DNA of 64,000 nucleotides from Streptomyces sp. GESEQ-4. Its GTDB lineage: Bacteria > Actinomycetota > Actinomycetes > Streptomycetales > Streptomycetaceae. A program made the translations under genes and the position numbers. The notes under the pieces were generated by a model, which had not been told where the DNA came from, did not search any database, and worked only from the letters and a program-made list of their open reading frames with translations. Of this stretch, positions 24,914 through 32,659 are shown in pieces; position 1 is the first letter of the stretch, and every line of letters starts with the position of its first letter. The stretch spans positions 1 to 64,000 of the forward strand of contig NZ_JAFFSU010000021.1 in assembly GCF_017948455.1 (NCBI RefSeq). The letters are read 5' to 3'.

Positions 24914-25459
24914 TCAGCCGTGATCCGGCAGCCCGGCGACTTCCTCCAGCGCGTGCGTCAGCCACCCCGTCCAGAAGCTCTCCAGATCGATGCCCGCCCG
25001 CAGCACCAGATGCCGCAGCCGGTCCTCGGGGCTGTCCTTGCCGGGCGGGAAATCGCGCCGCTCGATCTCCACGTACTCGGCCAACTGCCGCCGGTGCAGC
25101 TCCAGATGGCGGCGCAGATCAGCTTCAAGGCCCTCCGTGCCGACCACGGCCGCCGCGCGCAGCCGCAGCAGCAGGGCGTCCCGGTGCGGCTTGGGGTCCT
25201 GGCCGGCGGCCGTCCAGCGGGCCAGTTCGGCGCGGCCGGCGGGCAGCACCTCGTAGCTCTTCTTCTGCCCCCGGGTCGGCTGCGCGGCGGGCAGGGCCCG
25301 GATGGACCCCTCGGCCTCGAGTTTCCCCAGCTCGCGATAGATCTGCTGATGCGTCGCCGACCAGAAGTACCCGATCGACCGATCAAACCGCCGCGTCAAC
25401 TCCAGCCCAGAGGACGGCTTCTCCAACAGAGCGGTGAGGATCGCGTGCGGCAGGGACAT
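24914..25459 (-). CDS. PadR-family transcriptional regulator
   Basis: A 181-aa regulator: N-terminal PadR winged helix (MSLPHAILTALLEKPSSGLELTRRFDRSIGYFWSATHQQIYRELGKLEAEGSIRA) with basic wing TRGQKKSYEVLPAG, and a C-terminal helical dimerisation domain of the Vir/AphA-like type. ATG 25459 is chosen because the domain starts there; an in-frame ATG nine bases earlier is also possible. PadR proteins typically repress detoxification or membrane genes. The nearest candidates are fadH upstream on the same strand and the response regulator downstream. A copy of the dispersed Streptomyces repeat lies just upstream. Confidence 0.9.
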   Translation of the reverse strand: MSLPHAILTALLEKPSSGLELTRRFDRSIGYFWSATHQQIYRELGKLEAEGSIRALPAAQPTRGQKKSYEVLPAGRAELARWTAAGQDPKPHRDALLLRLRAAAVVGTEGLEADLRRHLELHRRQLAEYVEIERRDFPPGKDSPEDRLRHLVLRAGIDLESFWTGWLTHALEEVAGLPDHG

Positions 25460-25486
25460 GCCGCACATCCTAGAGACGGCACTGCA

Positions 25487-25541
25487 GCGCCCCTGAAGGG
25501 GCGCGGGGAACTGCGCGACCAGCCACAACGCACCCGCAGAC
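25487..25541 (+). repeat. Dispersed GC-rich repeat, copy A
   Basis: Begins with a GCGCCCCTGAAGGGGCGC hairpin (25487-25504), then GGGGAACTGCGCGACCAGCC and an ACGCACCCGCAGAC tail. The same unit occurs at 41601-41653, 59052-59110 and, altered, inside a gene at about 61885-61962. I recognise this element as common in intergenic regions of Streptomyces chromosomes. It lies between the padR start and the fadH stop, where its hairpin may also terminate fadH transcription. Confidence 0.85.
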
Positions 25542-25565
25542 AAAAAACCGGGCGCCCCAGCGGAG

Positions 25566-27581
25566 CTAAAGCGACGCCGCGACCTCAGTACCCTGCTTGA
25601 TCGCCCGCTTGGCATCCAACTCGGCGGCGACATCGGCGCCCCCGATGAGGTGCACGTTCCGGCCCGCGGCCACCAACTCCTCGTACAGCTCCCTCCTCGG
25701 CTCCTGCCCCGCGCACAGCACAATCGTGTCGACCTCCAGCACCGTGCTGGTGTCCCCGACCGTCACATGCAGCCCGGCGTCGTCGATCCGGTCGTACCGC
25801 ACGCCCGGGACCATGCGGACGCCCCGGTGCTTGAGCTCGGCGCGGTGGATCCAGCCCGTGGTCTTGCCGAGCCCCGCGCCGACCTTGGACGTCTTGCGCT
25901 GGAGCAGATGGACCGTGCGGGGCGGGGCGGGGCGCTCGGGGGCGGTGAGTCCGCCGGGCTGCTCATACGTCATGTCGACTCCCCAGTGACGGAAGTACGT
26001 CGCCGGGTCCTCGCTCGCCTTGTCGCCGCCGTCCGTGAGGTACTCCGCGACGTCGAAGCCGATGCCGCCCGCGCCGAGGACCGCGACGCGGTCGCCGACG
26101 GGGGCGCCGTCGCGCAGGACGTCGAGATAGCCCACGACGCTCGGGTGGTCGACGCCGGGGATGTCCGGGGTGCGGGGGGTGACGCCGGTGGCGACGACGA
26201 CCTCGTCGTAGCCGGACAGAGCGTCCGCACAGACCCGGGTGTTCAGGCGTACGTCGACACCGTGGGCGCCGAGTTGGTGGCGGAAGTAGCGCAGCGTCTC
26301 GTCGAACTCCTGCTTGCCGGGGACCTTGCGGGCCACGTTGAGCTGGCCGCCGACCTCGCTCGCGGCGTCGTACAGCGTCACCTCGTGGCCGCGCTCGGCC
26401 GCCGAAACCGCACATGCCAGCCCCGCCGGCCCCGCGCCGACGACCGCGACCCGTTTGCGCAGCCGGGTCGGGGAGAGCACCAGCTCGGTCTCGTGGCAGG
26501 CGCGCGGGTTGACCAGGCAGGAGGTGATCTGCCCGCTGAAGGTGTGGTCGAGGCAGGCCTGGTTGCAGCCGATGCAGGTGTTGATCGCCTCGGGTCGGCC
26601 CTCGGCCGCCTTGTTCACGAACTCCGGGTCGGCGAGCATCGGCCGGGCCATCGACACCATGTCGGCGCAGCCGTCCGCGAGCAACTCCTCCGCAAGCTCC
26701 GGGGTGTTGATGCGGTTGGTGGTGACGAGAGGTACCGAGACCTCGCCCATGAGCCGCTTGGTGACCCAGGTGTACGCGCCCCGCGGCACGGACGTGGCGA
26801 TCGTGGGGATACGGGCCTCGTGCCAGCCGATGCCGGTGTTGATGATCGTCGCGCCGGCCGCCTCGACCGCCTTCGCGAGCGTGACCACCTCGTCATGCGT
26901 CGAGCCGCCCGGCACCAGGTCCAGCATCGACAGCCGGTAGATGACGATGAAGTCCTCGCCGACCGCCTCCCGCACCCGCCGCACGATCTCGACGGGGAAG
27001 CGCATCCGGTTCTCGTACGAGCCGCCCCACCGGTCGGTGCGGTGGTTGGTCTGCGCCGCGATGAACTCGTTGATCAGATAGCCCTCGGAGCCCATGATCT
27101 CGACCCCGTCGTACCCGGCCTGCCGGGCGAGACGAGCGGCGCGCGCGTAGTCGTCGATCGTCCGCTCCACGTCCTCGTCGCTCAGCTCGCGCGGCGGGAA
27201 GGGGCTGATGGGCGCCTGGAGCGGGCTCGGGGCGACGAGGTCCTGGTGGTAGGCGTACCGGCCGAAGTGCAGGATCTGCATCGCGATCCGCCCGCCCTCG
27301 CGGTGCACGGCCTCGGAGATGACCGTGTGCTGCTCCGCCTCGGCGTCGGTGGTCAGCTTCGCGCCGCCCTCGTACGGCCGGCCCTCGTCGTTGGGTGCGA
27401 TGCCCCCGGTGACGATCAGTCCTACGCCGCCCCGGGCGCGGGCGGCGTAGAAGGCGGCCATCCGCTCGAACCCGCGCTCCGCCTCCTCCAGGCCGACGTG
27501 CATGGAGCCCATGAGCACGCGGTTGGGGAGGGTGGTGAAGCCCAGGTCGAGGGGGGTCAGCAGATGCGGGTAACGGCTCAT
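25566..27581 (-). CDS. fadH: NADPH-dependent 2,4-dienoyl-CoA reductase (old yellow enzyme family)
   Basis: A 671-aa FMN/FAD/4Fe-4S enzyme for beta-oxidation of polyunsaturated fatty acids. N-terminal OYE-like TIM barrel (about 1-330): LLTPLDLGFTTLPNRVLMGSMH, HFGRYAYH, GYDGVEIMGSEGYLINEF, TNHRTDRWGGSYENRMRFP. Cluster cysteines C336, C339, C343 and C355 lie in CIGCNQACLDHTFSGQITSC. The C-terminal FAD/NADPH module has VAVVGAGPAGLACAVSAAERG and VAVLGAGGIGFDVAEYL. Length and layout match E. coli FadH. I start at ATG 27581 (MSRYPHLL); the frame opens 12 codons earlier. A perfect palindrome overlaps the upstream gene's stop 32-45 nt before this start. Confidence 0.92.
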   Translation of the reverse strand: MSRYPHLLTPLDLGFTTLPNRVLMGSMHVGLEEAERGFERMAAFYAARARGGVGLIVTGGIAPNDEGRPYEGGAKLTTDAEAEQHTVISEAVHREGGRIAMQILHFGRYAYHQDLVAPSPLQAPISPFPPRELSDEDVERTIDDYARAARLARQAGYDGVEIMGSEGYLINEFIAAQTNHRTDRWGGSYENRMRFPVEIVRRVREAVGEDFIVIYRLSMLDLVPGGSTHDEVVTLAKAVEAAGATIINTGIGWHEARIPTIATSVPRGAYTWVTKRLMGEVSVPLVTTNRINTPELAEELLADGCADMVSMARPMLADPEFVNKAAEGRPEAINTCIGCNQACLDHTFSGQITSCLVNPRACHETELVLSPTRLRKRVAVVGAGPAGLACAVSAAERGHEVTLYDAASEVGGQLNVARKVPGKQEFDETLRYFRHQLGAHGVDVRLNTRVCADALSGYDEVVVATGVTPRTPDIPGVDHPSVVGYLDVLRDGAPVGDRVAVLGAGGIGFDVAEYLTDGGDKASEDPATYFRHWGVDMTYEQPGGLTAPERPAPPRTVHLLQRKTSKVGAGLGKTTGWIHRAELKHRGVRMVPGVRYDRIDDAGLHVTVGDTSTVLEVDTIVLCAGQEPRRELYEELVAAGRNVHLIGGADVAAELDAKRAIKQGTEVAASL

Positions 27582-27612
27582 TCGACTGTTGTAGAGGACA
27601 TCCCCGCGATTA

Positions 27613-27626
27613 TGCAACTAGTTGCA
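27613..27626. promoter_or_regulatory. 14-bp palindrome TGCAACTAGTTGCA before fadH
   Basis: A perfect palindrome 32-45 nt upstream of the fadH ATG. It also contains the TAG stop codon (27618-27620 on the complement) of the serine hydrolase gene upstream. The size and TTGCA half-sites suit a MarR-type operator; assignment is inference. Confidence 0.6.
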
Positions 27627-28802
27627 CAAGTGGTCTCGCCCACTCACGCCCCGCTTGAGGGCCGCCCCTACGATCCGCTCCGCGACCGGGTTGAACGCCT
27701 CGTCCTTGGCGTTCGTGTCGTTGAGCGAGTAGACGACCGTCCGGCTCAGGTCACGGGTCGCGCCGATCGCCGTGCTGTAGCCGTACCGGGCGCCCGACTT
27801 GATCCAGTAGACCGTCCCCTCGTACACGAACCGCTGGAGCCCCGCGCTCATCGTCGCGTCCTTCATGGTCGCGTCCTTGACGCGCGGCACCGTGAACATC
27901 TCCCGCAGCTGCGGCTGGGGCACGATCCGCCCCCGGAAGAGCTTGTCGATCAACCGCTCCAGGTCGGCGGTCGTGGAGATCATGTCGCCGGCCGCCCAGC
28001 GGTCCGCCTGGTTCCACTCGGTGACGTCGACCAGCCGGGTCGTCCCGTCCGGCTGCTTCATCCTCTGGTAGCCGCGGTTGTGCGGGCCGAGGATGCGCGG
28101 ATCGGTGCCGGGGAAGTACGTGTCCCACATTCCCGCGGGGCGCAGCACGCGGCGGGTGGCCTCGGTGGCGTACGAGTGTCCGGTCACCTTCTCGATCAGC
28201 ATCCCGAGCACCGTGTAGTTGATGTTGAGGTAGTGCTGCTGCGTCCCGGGGCGGAACTCCGGTCCCTTCGCCACCGCCGAGGCCACCACCTGCCGCGGCG
28301 GCAGCGTGTCGAAGCGGTGCTCGTACACCTCCTCCAGGGTCTCGCCGAGGGCGTCGCCGAATTGGATGCCGCTGGTGTGGTTCAGCAGCTGCCGTACCGT
28401 GATCGGCTCGAAGCGCTTGCTCAACAGGCCGGGGAGGTAGTGCTGCACCGGCCGGTTGAGGTCGACCGCGCGTTCCGCCGCGAGCTGCAGGACGACGGCC
28501 GCCGTCACCACCTTCGTCGTCGAACCGGCCCGGAAGCGGGCATCCGGATCCGCCGCCCGTCCGCTGACCAGGTCCCGCACGCCCGAGCTGCCGTGCCAGC
28601 TGCCGCCTGTGCCGCCGACCCGGACCAGGGCGGCCGTCGCGTCCTCGTCCGGAAGCCCGGCGATCGCGGCGCACAGGGCCTTCGCGTCCGGGCCCGCCGT
28701 GGCGCGGGCGGAGGCCGACGGGGGCGCGGCTAACGCGGGGGCCGCCAGCGGGCCCGCGGTCAGGGCGACGGCGACACAGGCGGCGAGGACAGAGGTGCGC
28801 AT
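27618..28802 (-). CDS. Secreted serine hydrolase (class C beta-lactamase/DD-carboxypeptidase-like)
   Basis: A 394-aa exported protein of the Beta-lactamase (PF00144) family. Signal peptide about 1-26 (ALAA-PPSA). Catalytic SxxK is S94-T-T-K97 (FRAGSTTKVVTAAV); YxN is in HYLNINYTVLGML; the third motif is KSG in YWIKSGARYGYS rather than HxG. Members act on D-Ala-D-Ala peptides or other esters and amides. An AGGAG site lies 7 nt before ATG. A short VKDATMKDATM repeat at about residue 310 reflects a tandem duplication in DNA (about 27854-27884). Its stop codon lies within the palindrome preceding fadH, 36 nt upstream of fadH, so read-through transcription is possible. Confidence 0.88.
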   Translation of the reverse strand: MRTSVLAACVAVALTAGPLAAPALAAPPSASARATAGPDAKALCAAIAGLPDEDATAALVRVGGTGGSWHGSSGVRDLVSGRAADPDARFRAGSTTKVVTAAVVLQLAAERAVDLNRPVQHYLPGLLSKRFEPITVRQLLNHTSGIQFGDALGETLEEVYEHRFDTLPPRQVVASAVAKGPEFRPGTQQHYLNINYTVLGMLIEKVTGHSYATEATRRVLRPAGMWDTYFPGTDPRILGPHNRGYQRMKQPDGTTRLVDVTEWNQADRWAAGDMISTTADLERLIDKLFRGRIVPQPQLREMFTVPRVKDATMKDATMSAGLQRFVYEGTVYWIKSGARYGYSTAIGATRDLSRTVVYSLNDTNAKDEAFNPVAERIVGAALKRGVSGRDHLCN

Positions 28803-29076
28803 GGGCTGCTCCTGGGGGAGGCGGGATGTTTGTGATGATCCTCTGCGCGTACGACGATCTCCGGATCGTCATCGAGAAGGGCACCCACCCTGGTGGAACC
28901 CCGAGCAACTCCCGCCCTCGGCACCGGAGTTCCCAGGGATCGCCCCTACGGGACCGGCACCGGCGCCGAAAAACTGTTATCGAGGCCGCCTTCACCCCGT
29001 CTCCGTATCTGTGATCTTCCTCATGGCGAGCCGCACAGTCACGGCTGAGAAGGTGCGTACGGACACGGAATGACAC

Positions 29077-29084
29077 AGGAGAGG
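29077..29084 (+). promoter_or_regulatory. Ribosome-binding site that selects the GTG start of the ECF gene
   Basis: AGGAGAGG at 29077-29084 is 6 nt before GTG 29091 and lies inside the extra codons that an ATG start at 29070 would add. This favours GTG 29091 as the real start. Confidence 0.7.
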
Positions 29085-29090
29085 ACGATT

Positions 29091-30740
29091 GTGGAAGGGC
29101 GGCAGTGGCGATCCACCATCGCGGCGGCGCAGGCCGGCGACCGGCAGGCGCTGGACGAGCTGGTCGCGGGCTGGCTGCCGCTGGTCTACAACATCGTCGG
29201 CCGCGCCCTGAACGGTCATGCCGATGTCGACGACGTCGTCCAGGAGACGATGCTGCGGGCCGTCGACAACCTCGGCTCGCTGCGCGACCCCGACAGCTTC
29301 CGGTCCTGGCTGGTCGCGATCGCCATGCGGCAGATCCGGGACCGGGCACGCCGCAAGCAGCCCGACCGGCTGGACGAGTCCGCCGCGCACGAGGCCACCG
29401 ACTTCGCCGAACTCACCGTCCTGCGGCTCCAGTTGGAGGGCCAGCGGCGCGAGGTCGCGGAGGCGGTGCGCTGGCTCGACGACGAGGACCGGCAGCTGCT
29501 GTCGCTGTGGTGGCTGGAGGTCGCCGGTGAACTCACCCGGCGTGAGCTGGCCTCCGCCGCCGGCATCAGCCGCCAGCATGCCGCCGTCCGCGTCCAGCGG
29601 CTGAAGGAACGCGTGGAGAACGCGCGCGGCATCGTGCGCGCCCTCGACGGCGCCTGCCCCGAACTGCGCGAGGTGACGGCCCGCTGGAACGGCCGCCCCG
29701 ACTCCGTCTGGCGCAAGCGGCTGGCCCGGCACATCCGCGGCTGCGGCTACTGCGGCGACGCCCGCCAGGCCGTCGTACCGGCCGAGCGGCTCCTCGTCGG
29801 GATCGCGCTGGTGCCGCTCCCGGTCGGCTTCACCCTGTCGCTGGCCTTCGGCGGCAAGACGGCCGTGGCCGCCACCTCCGTCGGCTGGTCCGCGAAGGTG
29901 CTGGGCGCGCTGACCAAGCCCGCCGTCGCGATGACGGCCGGCGCGAGCATCGTGGCGGGTGGTGCGTACGTCGTCACCCAGCCCCCGGCCGACCCGCCCC
30001 CGCGCGCGGCGGCCCCGACCGCGGCGAGCACCGCCCGCCCACCGGCCCCCTCCGCGCCCGCCTCGCCCACGGCGTCCCCCTCACCGTCCCCGACGCGGCA
30101 GCCCGACCTGTACGGCACCGTCGTGGACGCCGTCGACCAGGCACCGGACCCGAACACCCGGCCCGCCGCCCTCCCGCGCCGCCCCGAGTCCGGCATCACC
30201 AGCACCGGCGGCGCGAGGGCCGTCATGCAGCACCGCGGGGAGAGCGTGACGCTCAGCGGCCAGGGCTACGTCCTGGTGCGCTGGCAGATCGCCCCGCACG
30301 ACCGGCCCGGCGGGCTGACCATGCCGACCTGGACCGGTCTGAAGGGCAAGCTCTTCCACGTCGCCTCCGGTGGCGGCCGTCGTATGGACGACGTCATCGG
30401 GAACGGCTCCGACCGCGGCTACGTCACCGGCATGGGCGGCCCGGACATCGGCTACACGGACCTTCCGGACGGCACCCAGCAGATGTGGCAGAACGAGTTC
30501 TTCTACGTCGACGGAACCGTCACCCTCAACGTCAACGAGCGCGGCGCCTCGTACGGCCTGACCGTCTTTCTCTCCAGCTGGGACAGCGTGACCGAGGACA
30601 TCCGAAAGGGCCCCGACCAGGGCGCCATCCGCTACGGCCTGGTCCGCGACAACGGCAAGGACACCGCTCCCGTACCCCAGTACGTCACGCGAGCGACCCC
30701 CGCCGATCCGGCGACGGTGGCGCAGCGTTCGCGCCTGTAG
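29091..30740 (+). CDS. ECF sigma factor fused to a zinc anti-sigma motif, membrane segments and an unidentified C-terminal domain
   Basis: A 549-aa protein. Sigma region 2 lies at about 20-90 (DELVAGWLPLVYNIVGRALNGHADVDDVVQETMLRAV) and region 4 at about 120-170 (QLLSLWWLEVAGELTRRELASAAGISRQHAAVRVQRL). A zinc anti-sigma signature follows: C189, H214, C218, C221 (RHIRGCGYC). Hydrophobic segments lie at about 235-255 (LLVGIALVPLPVGFTLSLAF) and 282-298 (VAMTAGASIVAGGAYVV), then a Pro/Ala/Ser/Thr-rich linker (about 300-340) and a roughly 200-residue domain (SGQGYVLVRWQIAPHD, PDGTQQMWQNEFFYVDGTVTLNV) that I cannot assign. The layout is that of a membrane-tethered sigma factor carrying its own anti-sigma module and a sensor. 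Whether one or two segments cross the membrane decides if the domain is outside. The last 56 nt overlap the convergent glpQ-like gene. Confidence 0.87.
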   Translation: MEGRQWRSTIAAAQAGDRQALDELVAGWLPLVYNIVGRALNGHADVDDVVQETMLRAVDNLGSLRDPDSFRSWLVAIAMRQIRDRARRKQPDRLDESAAHEATDFAELTVLRLQLEGQRREVAEAVRWLDDEDRQLLSLWWLEVAGELTRRELASAAGISRQHAAVRVQRLKERVENARGIVRALDGACPELREVTARWNGRPDSVWRKRLARHIRGCGYCGDARQAVVPAERLLVGIALVPLPVGFTLSLAFGGKTAVAATSVGWSAKVLGALTKPAVAMTAGASIVAGGAYVVTQPPADPPPRAAAPTAASTARPPAPSAPASPTASPSPSPTRQPDLYGTVVDAVDQAPDPNTRPAALPRRPESGITSTGGARAVMQHRGESVTLSGQGYVLVRWQIAPHDRPGGLTMPTWTGLKGKLFHVASGGGRRMDDVIGNGSDRGYVTGMGGPDIGYTDLPDGTQQMWQNEFFYVDGTVTLNVNERGASYGLTVFLSSWDSVTEDIRKGPDQGAIRYGLVRDNGKDTAPVPQYVTRATPADPATVAQRSRL

Positions 30741-31437
30741 TGCCCCGGGGTCCGCGCAGGGTGCACAGCGCGTCGATGCGGTTCGTCGTGATCGAGTCCA
30801 CGCCGATGTCGACGAGTCGGCGCATGGAGCGGCGGGTGTCGGGCGTCCAGACGGAGACCAGATAGCCGTCCGCGTGGAGGCGGGCGGCGAGGTCGCGGTC
30901 GACCAGCGCGAAGCGGTAGTTGAGCCACCGCGGCCGCACCGCGTCCAGCAGGGCGGGCCGCGTCGGCGCCAGCGTCGTCCAGGTCAGCGCGATCTCGGCG
31001 GCCGGGTCGGCGGCGCGCACGTTGAGCATGGCGCCGGCGTCGGCGCAGTAGTACACGCGGTCGGCCGCCCCCGACTCCCGTACAACCCCCACGATCCGGC
31101 GCACCGCCTTCGCACTCGGCCCGCCGGGCAGATCGAGCATGACCCGGTGGCCGTCGGTGGCGGCGAGGGCCTGAGCCAGCGTCGGCACCCCGCCGTCCGT
31201 GAGCCCGTGCACCTCGGCCGCCGACAGCGAACTCAGCGGCCGGTCGTGCTCCCACAGCCGCTTGAGCGTGCCGTCGTGCAGCAGCACGGGCACGCCGTCC
31301 CGGGTGAGCCGTACGTCGATCTCGACCGCGTCCGCGCCCTGTCTGAGCGCGGAACGCAGCGAGCCGAGCGTGTTCTCGCGGAGCCGGTAGGGGTCGCCGC
31401 GGTGGGCCACGGCGGTCACGTTCTGCATGGGCCTCAT
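30685..31437 (-). CDS. Glycerophosphodiester phosphodiesterase
   Basis: A 250-aa TIM-barrel enzyme hydrolysing glycerophosphodiesters to glycerol-3-phosphate and alcohol. Motifs: AHRGDPYRLRENT (His plus E-N-T metal site), AVEIDVRLTRDGVPVLLHDGTLKRL (E-x-D and catalytic His), YLVSVWTPDTRRSMRRLVDIGVDSITTNRIDAL. No signal peptide, so cytoplasmic. I start at ATG 31437 (MRPMQNVTAVAHRGD); ATG 31428 is an alternative. It lies 11 nt after the adenosine-deaminase-family gene and probably shares its transcript. The C-terminal 18 residues (after TLRGPRGTTG) are encoded across the end of the sigma-factor gene and look non-conserved. Confidence 0.9.
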   Translation of the reverse strand: MRPMQNVTAVAHRGDPYRLRENTLGSLRSALRQGADAVEIDVRLTRDGVPVLLHDGTLKRLWEHDRPLSSLSAAEVHGLTDGGVPTLAQALAATDGHRVMLDLPGGPSAKAVRRIVGVVRESGAADRVYYCADAGAMLNVRAADPAAEIALTWTTLAPTRPALLDAVRPRWLNYRFALVDRDLAARLHADGYLVSVWTPDTRRSMRRLVDIGVDSITTNRIDALCTLRGPRGTTGANAAPPSPDRRGSLA

Positions 31438-31448
31438 GGTGGCGGCGG

Positions 31449-32507
31449 TCACGGCGCGAACCAGGCCGAGGTGTAGGTGTCGATCTCGTCCTTGATGCGC
31501 GCCTTGCCGGGCTCGTCGAGGAAGGACACCTCGACCGCGTTCTTCGCGAGGTCGGCGAGACCGCGCTCGTCGAGTTCGAGGAGCCTGGCGGCGACCGCGT
31601 ACTCGTTGTTGAGGTCGGTGCCGAACATCGGCGGGTCGTCGGAGTTGATGGTGACCAGGACGCCGGACCGCATGAACTCCTTGATGGGGTGCTCGTCGAG
31701 GGTGCGGACCGCGCGGGTGGCGATGTTGGAGGTCGGGCACACCTCCAGCGCGATGCGATGCTCGGCGAGGTGCGCGAGCAGCTTCGGGTCCTTGGCGGAA
31801 CTGGTGCCGTGCCCGATGCGCTCGGCACGCAGCTCGGTGAGGGCGTCCCACACCGTCTCCGGACCGGTCGTCTCACCGGCGTGCGGCACCGACCGCAGCC
31901 CGGCGGCCAGCGCGCGGTCGAAGAACGGCTTGAACTGCGGCCTCGGCACGCCGATCTCGGGCCCGCCGAGCCCGAACGACACCAGCCCCTCGGGGCGCAG
32001 CCGGTCGTCGATGGCCAGCCGCGTCGTCTCCTCGGCCGCTTCGAGTCCCGCCTCGCCGGGGATGTCGAAGCACCAGCGCAGTACGGTCCCGAAGTCGGCC
32101 TCCGCGGCCTTGCGGGCGTCCTCGATGGCGTCCATGAAGGCGCCCTCGTCGATGTTGCGCCGGGTCGAGGAGTACGGCGTGATGGTCAGCTCCGCGTAGC
32201 GCACCTGCTGTCGGGCCATGTCACGGGCCACCTCGTACGTCAGCAGACGTACGTCCTCCGGCGTGCGGATCAGGTCGACGACGGACAGATACACCTCGAT
32301 GAAGTGGGCGAAGTCCGTGAAGGTGAAGTAGTCGACCAGGGCCTCGGGGTCGGTGGGCACCTTGGAGTCGGGGTGGCGGGCGGCCAGTTCGGAGACGATC
32401 CGGGGGGAGGCGGAGCCGACGTGATGCACATGCAGTTCGGCCTTGGGCAGTCCGGCGATGAAGGCGTGCAGGTCGCGCGGGGCGCCTGCGGCGACGTACT
32501 GGGTCAA
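31449..32507 (-). CDS. Adenosine deaminase family protein (adenosine or aminodeoxyfutalosine deaminase)
   Basis: A 352-aa zinc-dependent TIM-barrel deaminase. Metal and catalytic motifs: HxH in ELHVHHVGSASPR, PHAGET (His plus general-acid region), ERIGHGTSS, and the double Asp NSDDPPMFGT. It starts with TTG at 32507, chosen because a very strong GGGGAGGAA site lies directly upstream and the homology begins there (TQYVAAGAPRDLHAFIAGLPKAELHVH). The HVHHVGS motif instead of HxHLDG is typical of a second actinobacterial group that may deaminate 6-aminodeoxyfutalosine in futalosine-type menaquinone synthesis; I cannot decide from motifs alone. It is followed by the phosphodiesterase gene 11 nt later. 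Confidence 0.86.
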   Translation of the reverse strand: MTQYVAAGAPRDLHAFIAGLPKAELHVHHVGSASPRIVSELAARHPDSKVPTDPEALVDYFTFTDFAHFIEVYLSVVDLIRTPEDVRLLTYEVARDMARQQVRYAELTITPYSSTRRNIDEGAFMDAIEDARKAAEADFGTVLRWCFDIPGEAGLEAAEETTRLAIDDRLRPEGLVSFGLGGPEIGVPRPQFKPFFDRALAAGLRSVPHAGETTGPETVWDALTELRAERIGHGTSSAKDPKLLAHLAEHRIALEVCPTSNIATRAVRTLDEHPIKEFMRSGVLVTINSDDPPMFGTDLNNEYAVAARLLELDERGLADLAKNAVEVSFLDEPGKARIKDEIDTYTSAWFAP

Positions 32508-32509
32508 GG

Positions 32510-32518
32510 TTCCTCCCC
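32510..32518 (-). promoter_or_regulatory. Strong ribosome-binding site fixing a TTG start
   Basis: On the minus strand GGGGAGGAA ends 2 nt before TTG 32507, with the GGAGG core about 5 nt away. No ATG or GTG in frame nearby fits as well, so this decides the rare TTG start of the deaminase gene. Confidence 0.75.
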
Positions 32519-32659
32519 GGGAACGGCGTCCCCGGCCGGTGTCCGGCGGGACGCGGGTGATCGGCTGATCGATGACTCGGGGATCATCGTAGGCCGGGCC
32601 CCTGCCGTCGTGGCACGGGCCGTAGCATGACGGCACGCACGACAGAGGGGACCCCGCGC

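Noticed and set aside
24151..25459. A two-component system made of the response regulator and the PadR gene
   Set aside because: PadR is a one-component DNA-binding protein; there is no histidine kinase nearby.
28803..29090. A riboswitch or attenuator ahead of the fused sigma factor
   Set aside because: The 288-nt divergent gap has no long hairpin or recognisable aptamer; it is simply assumed to hold two promoters.
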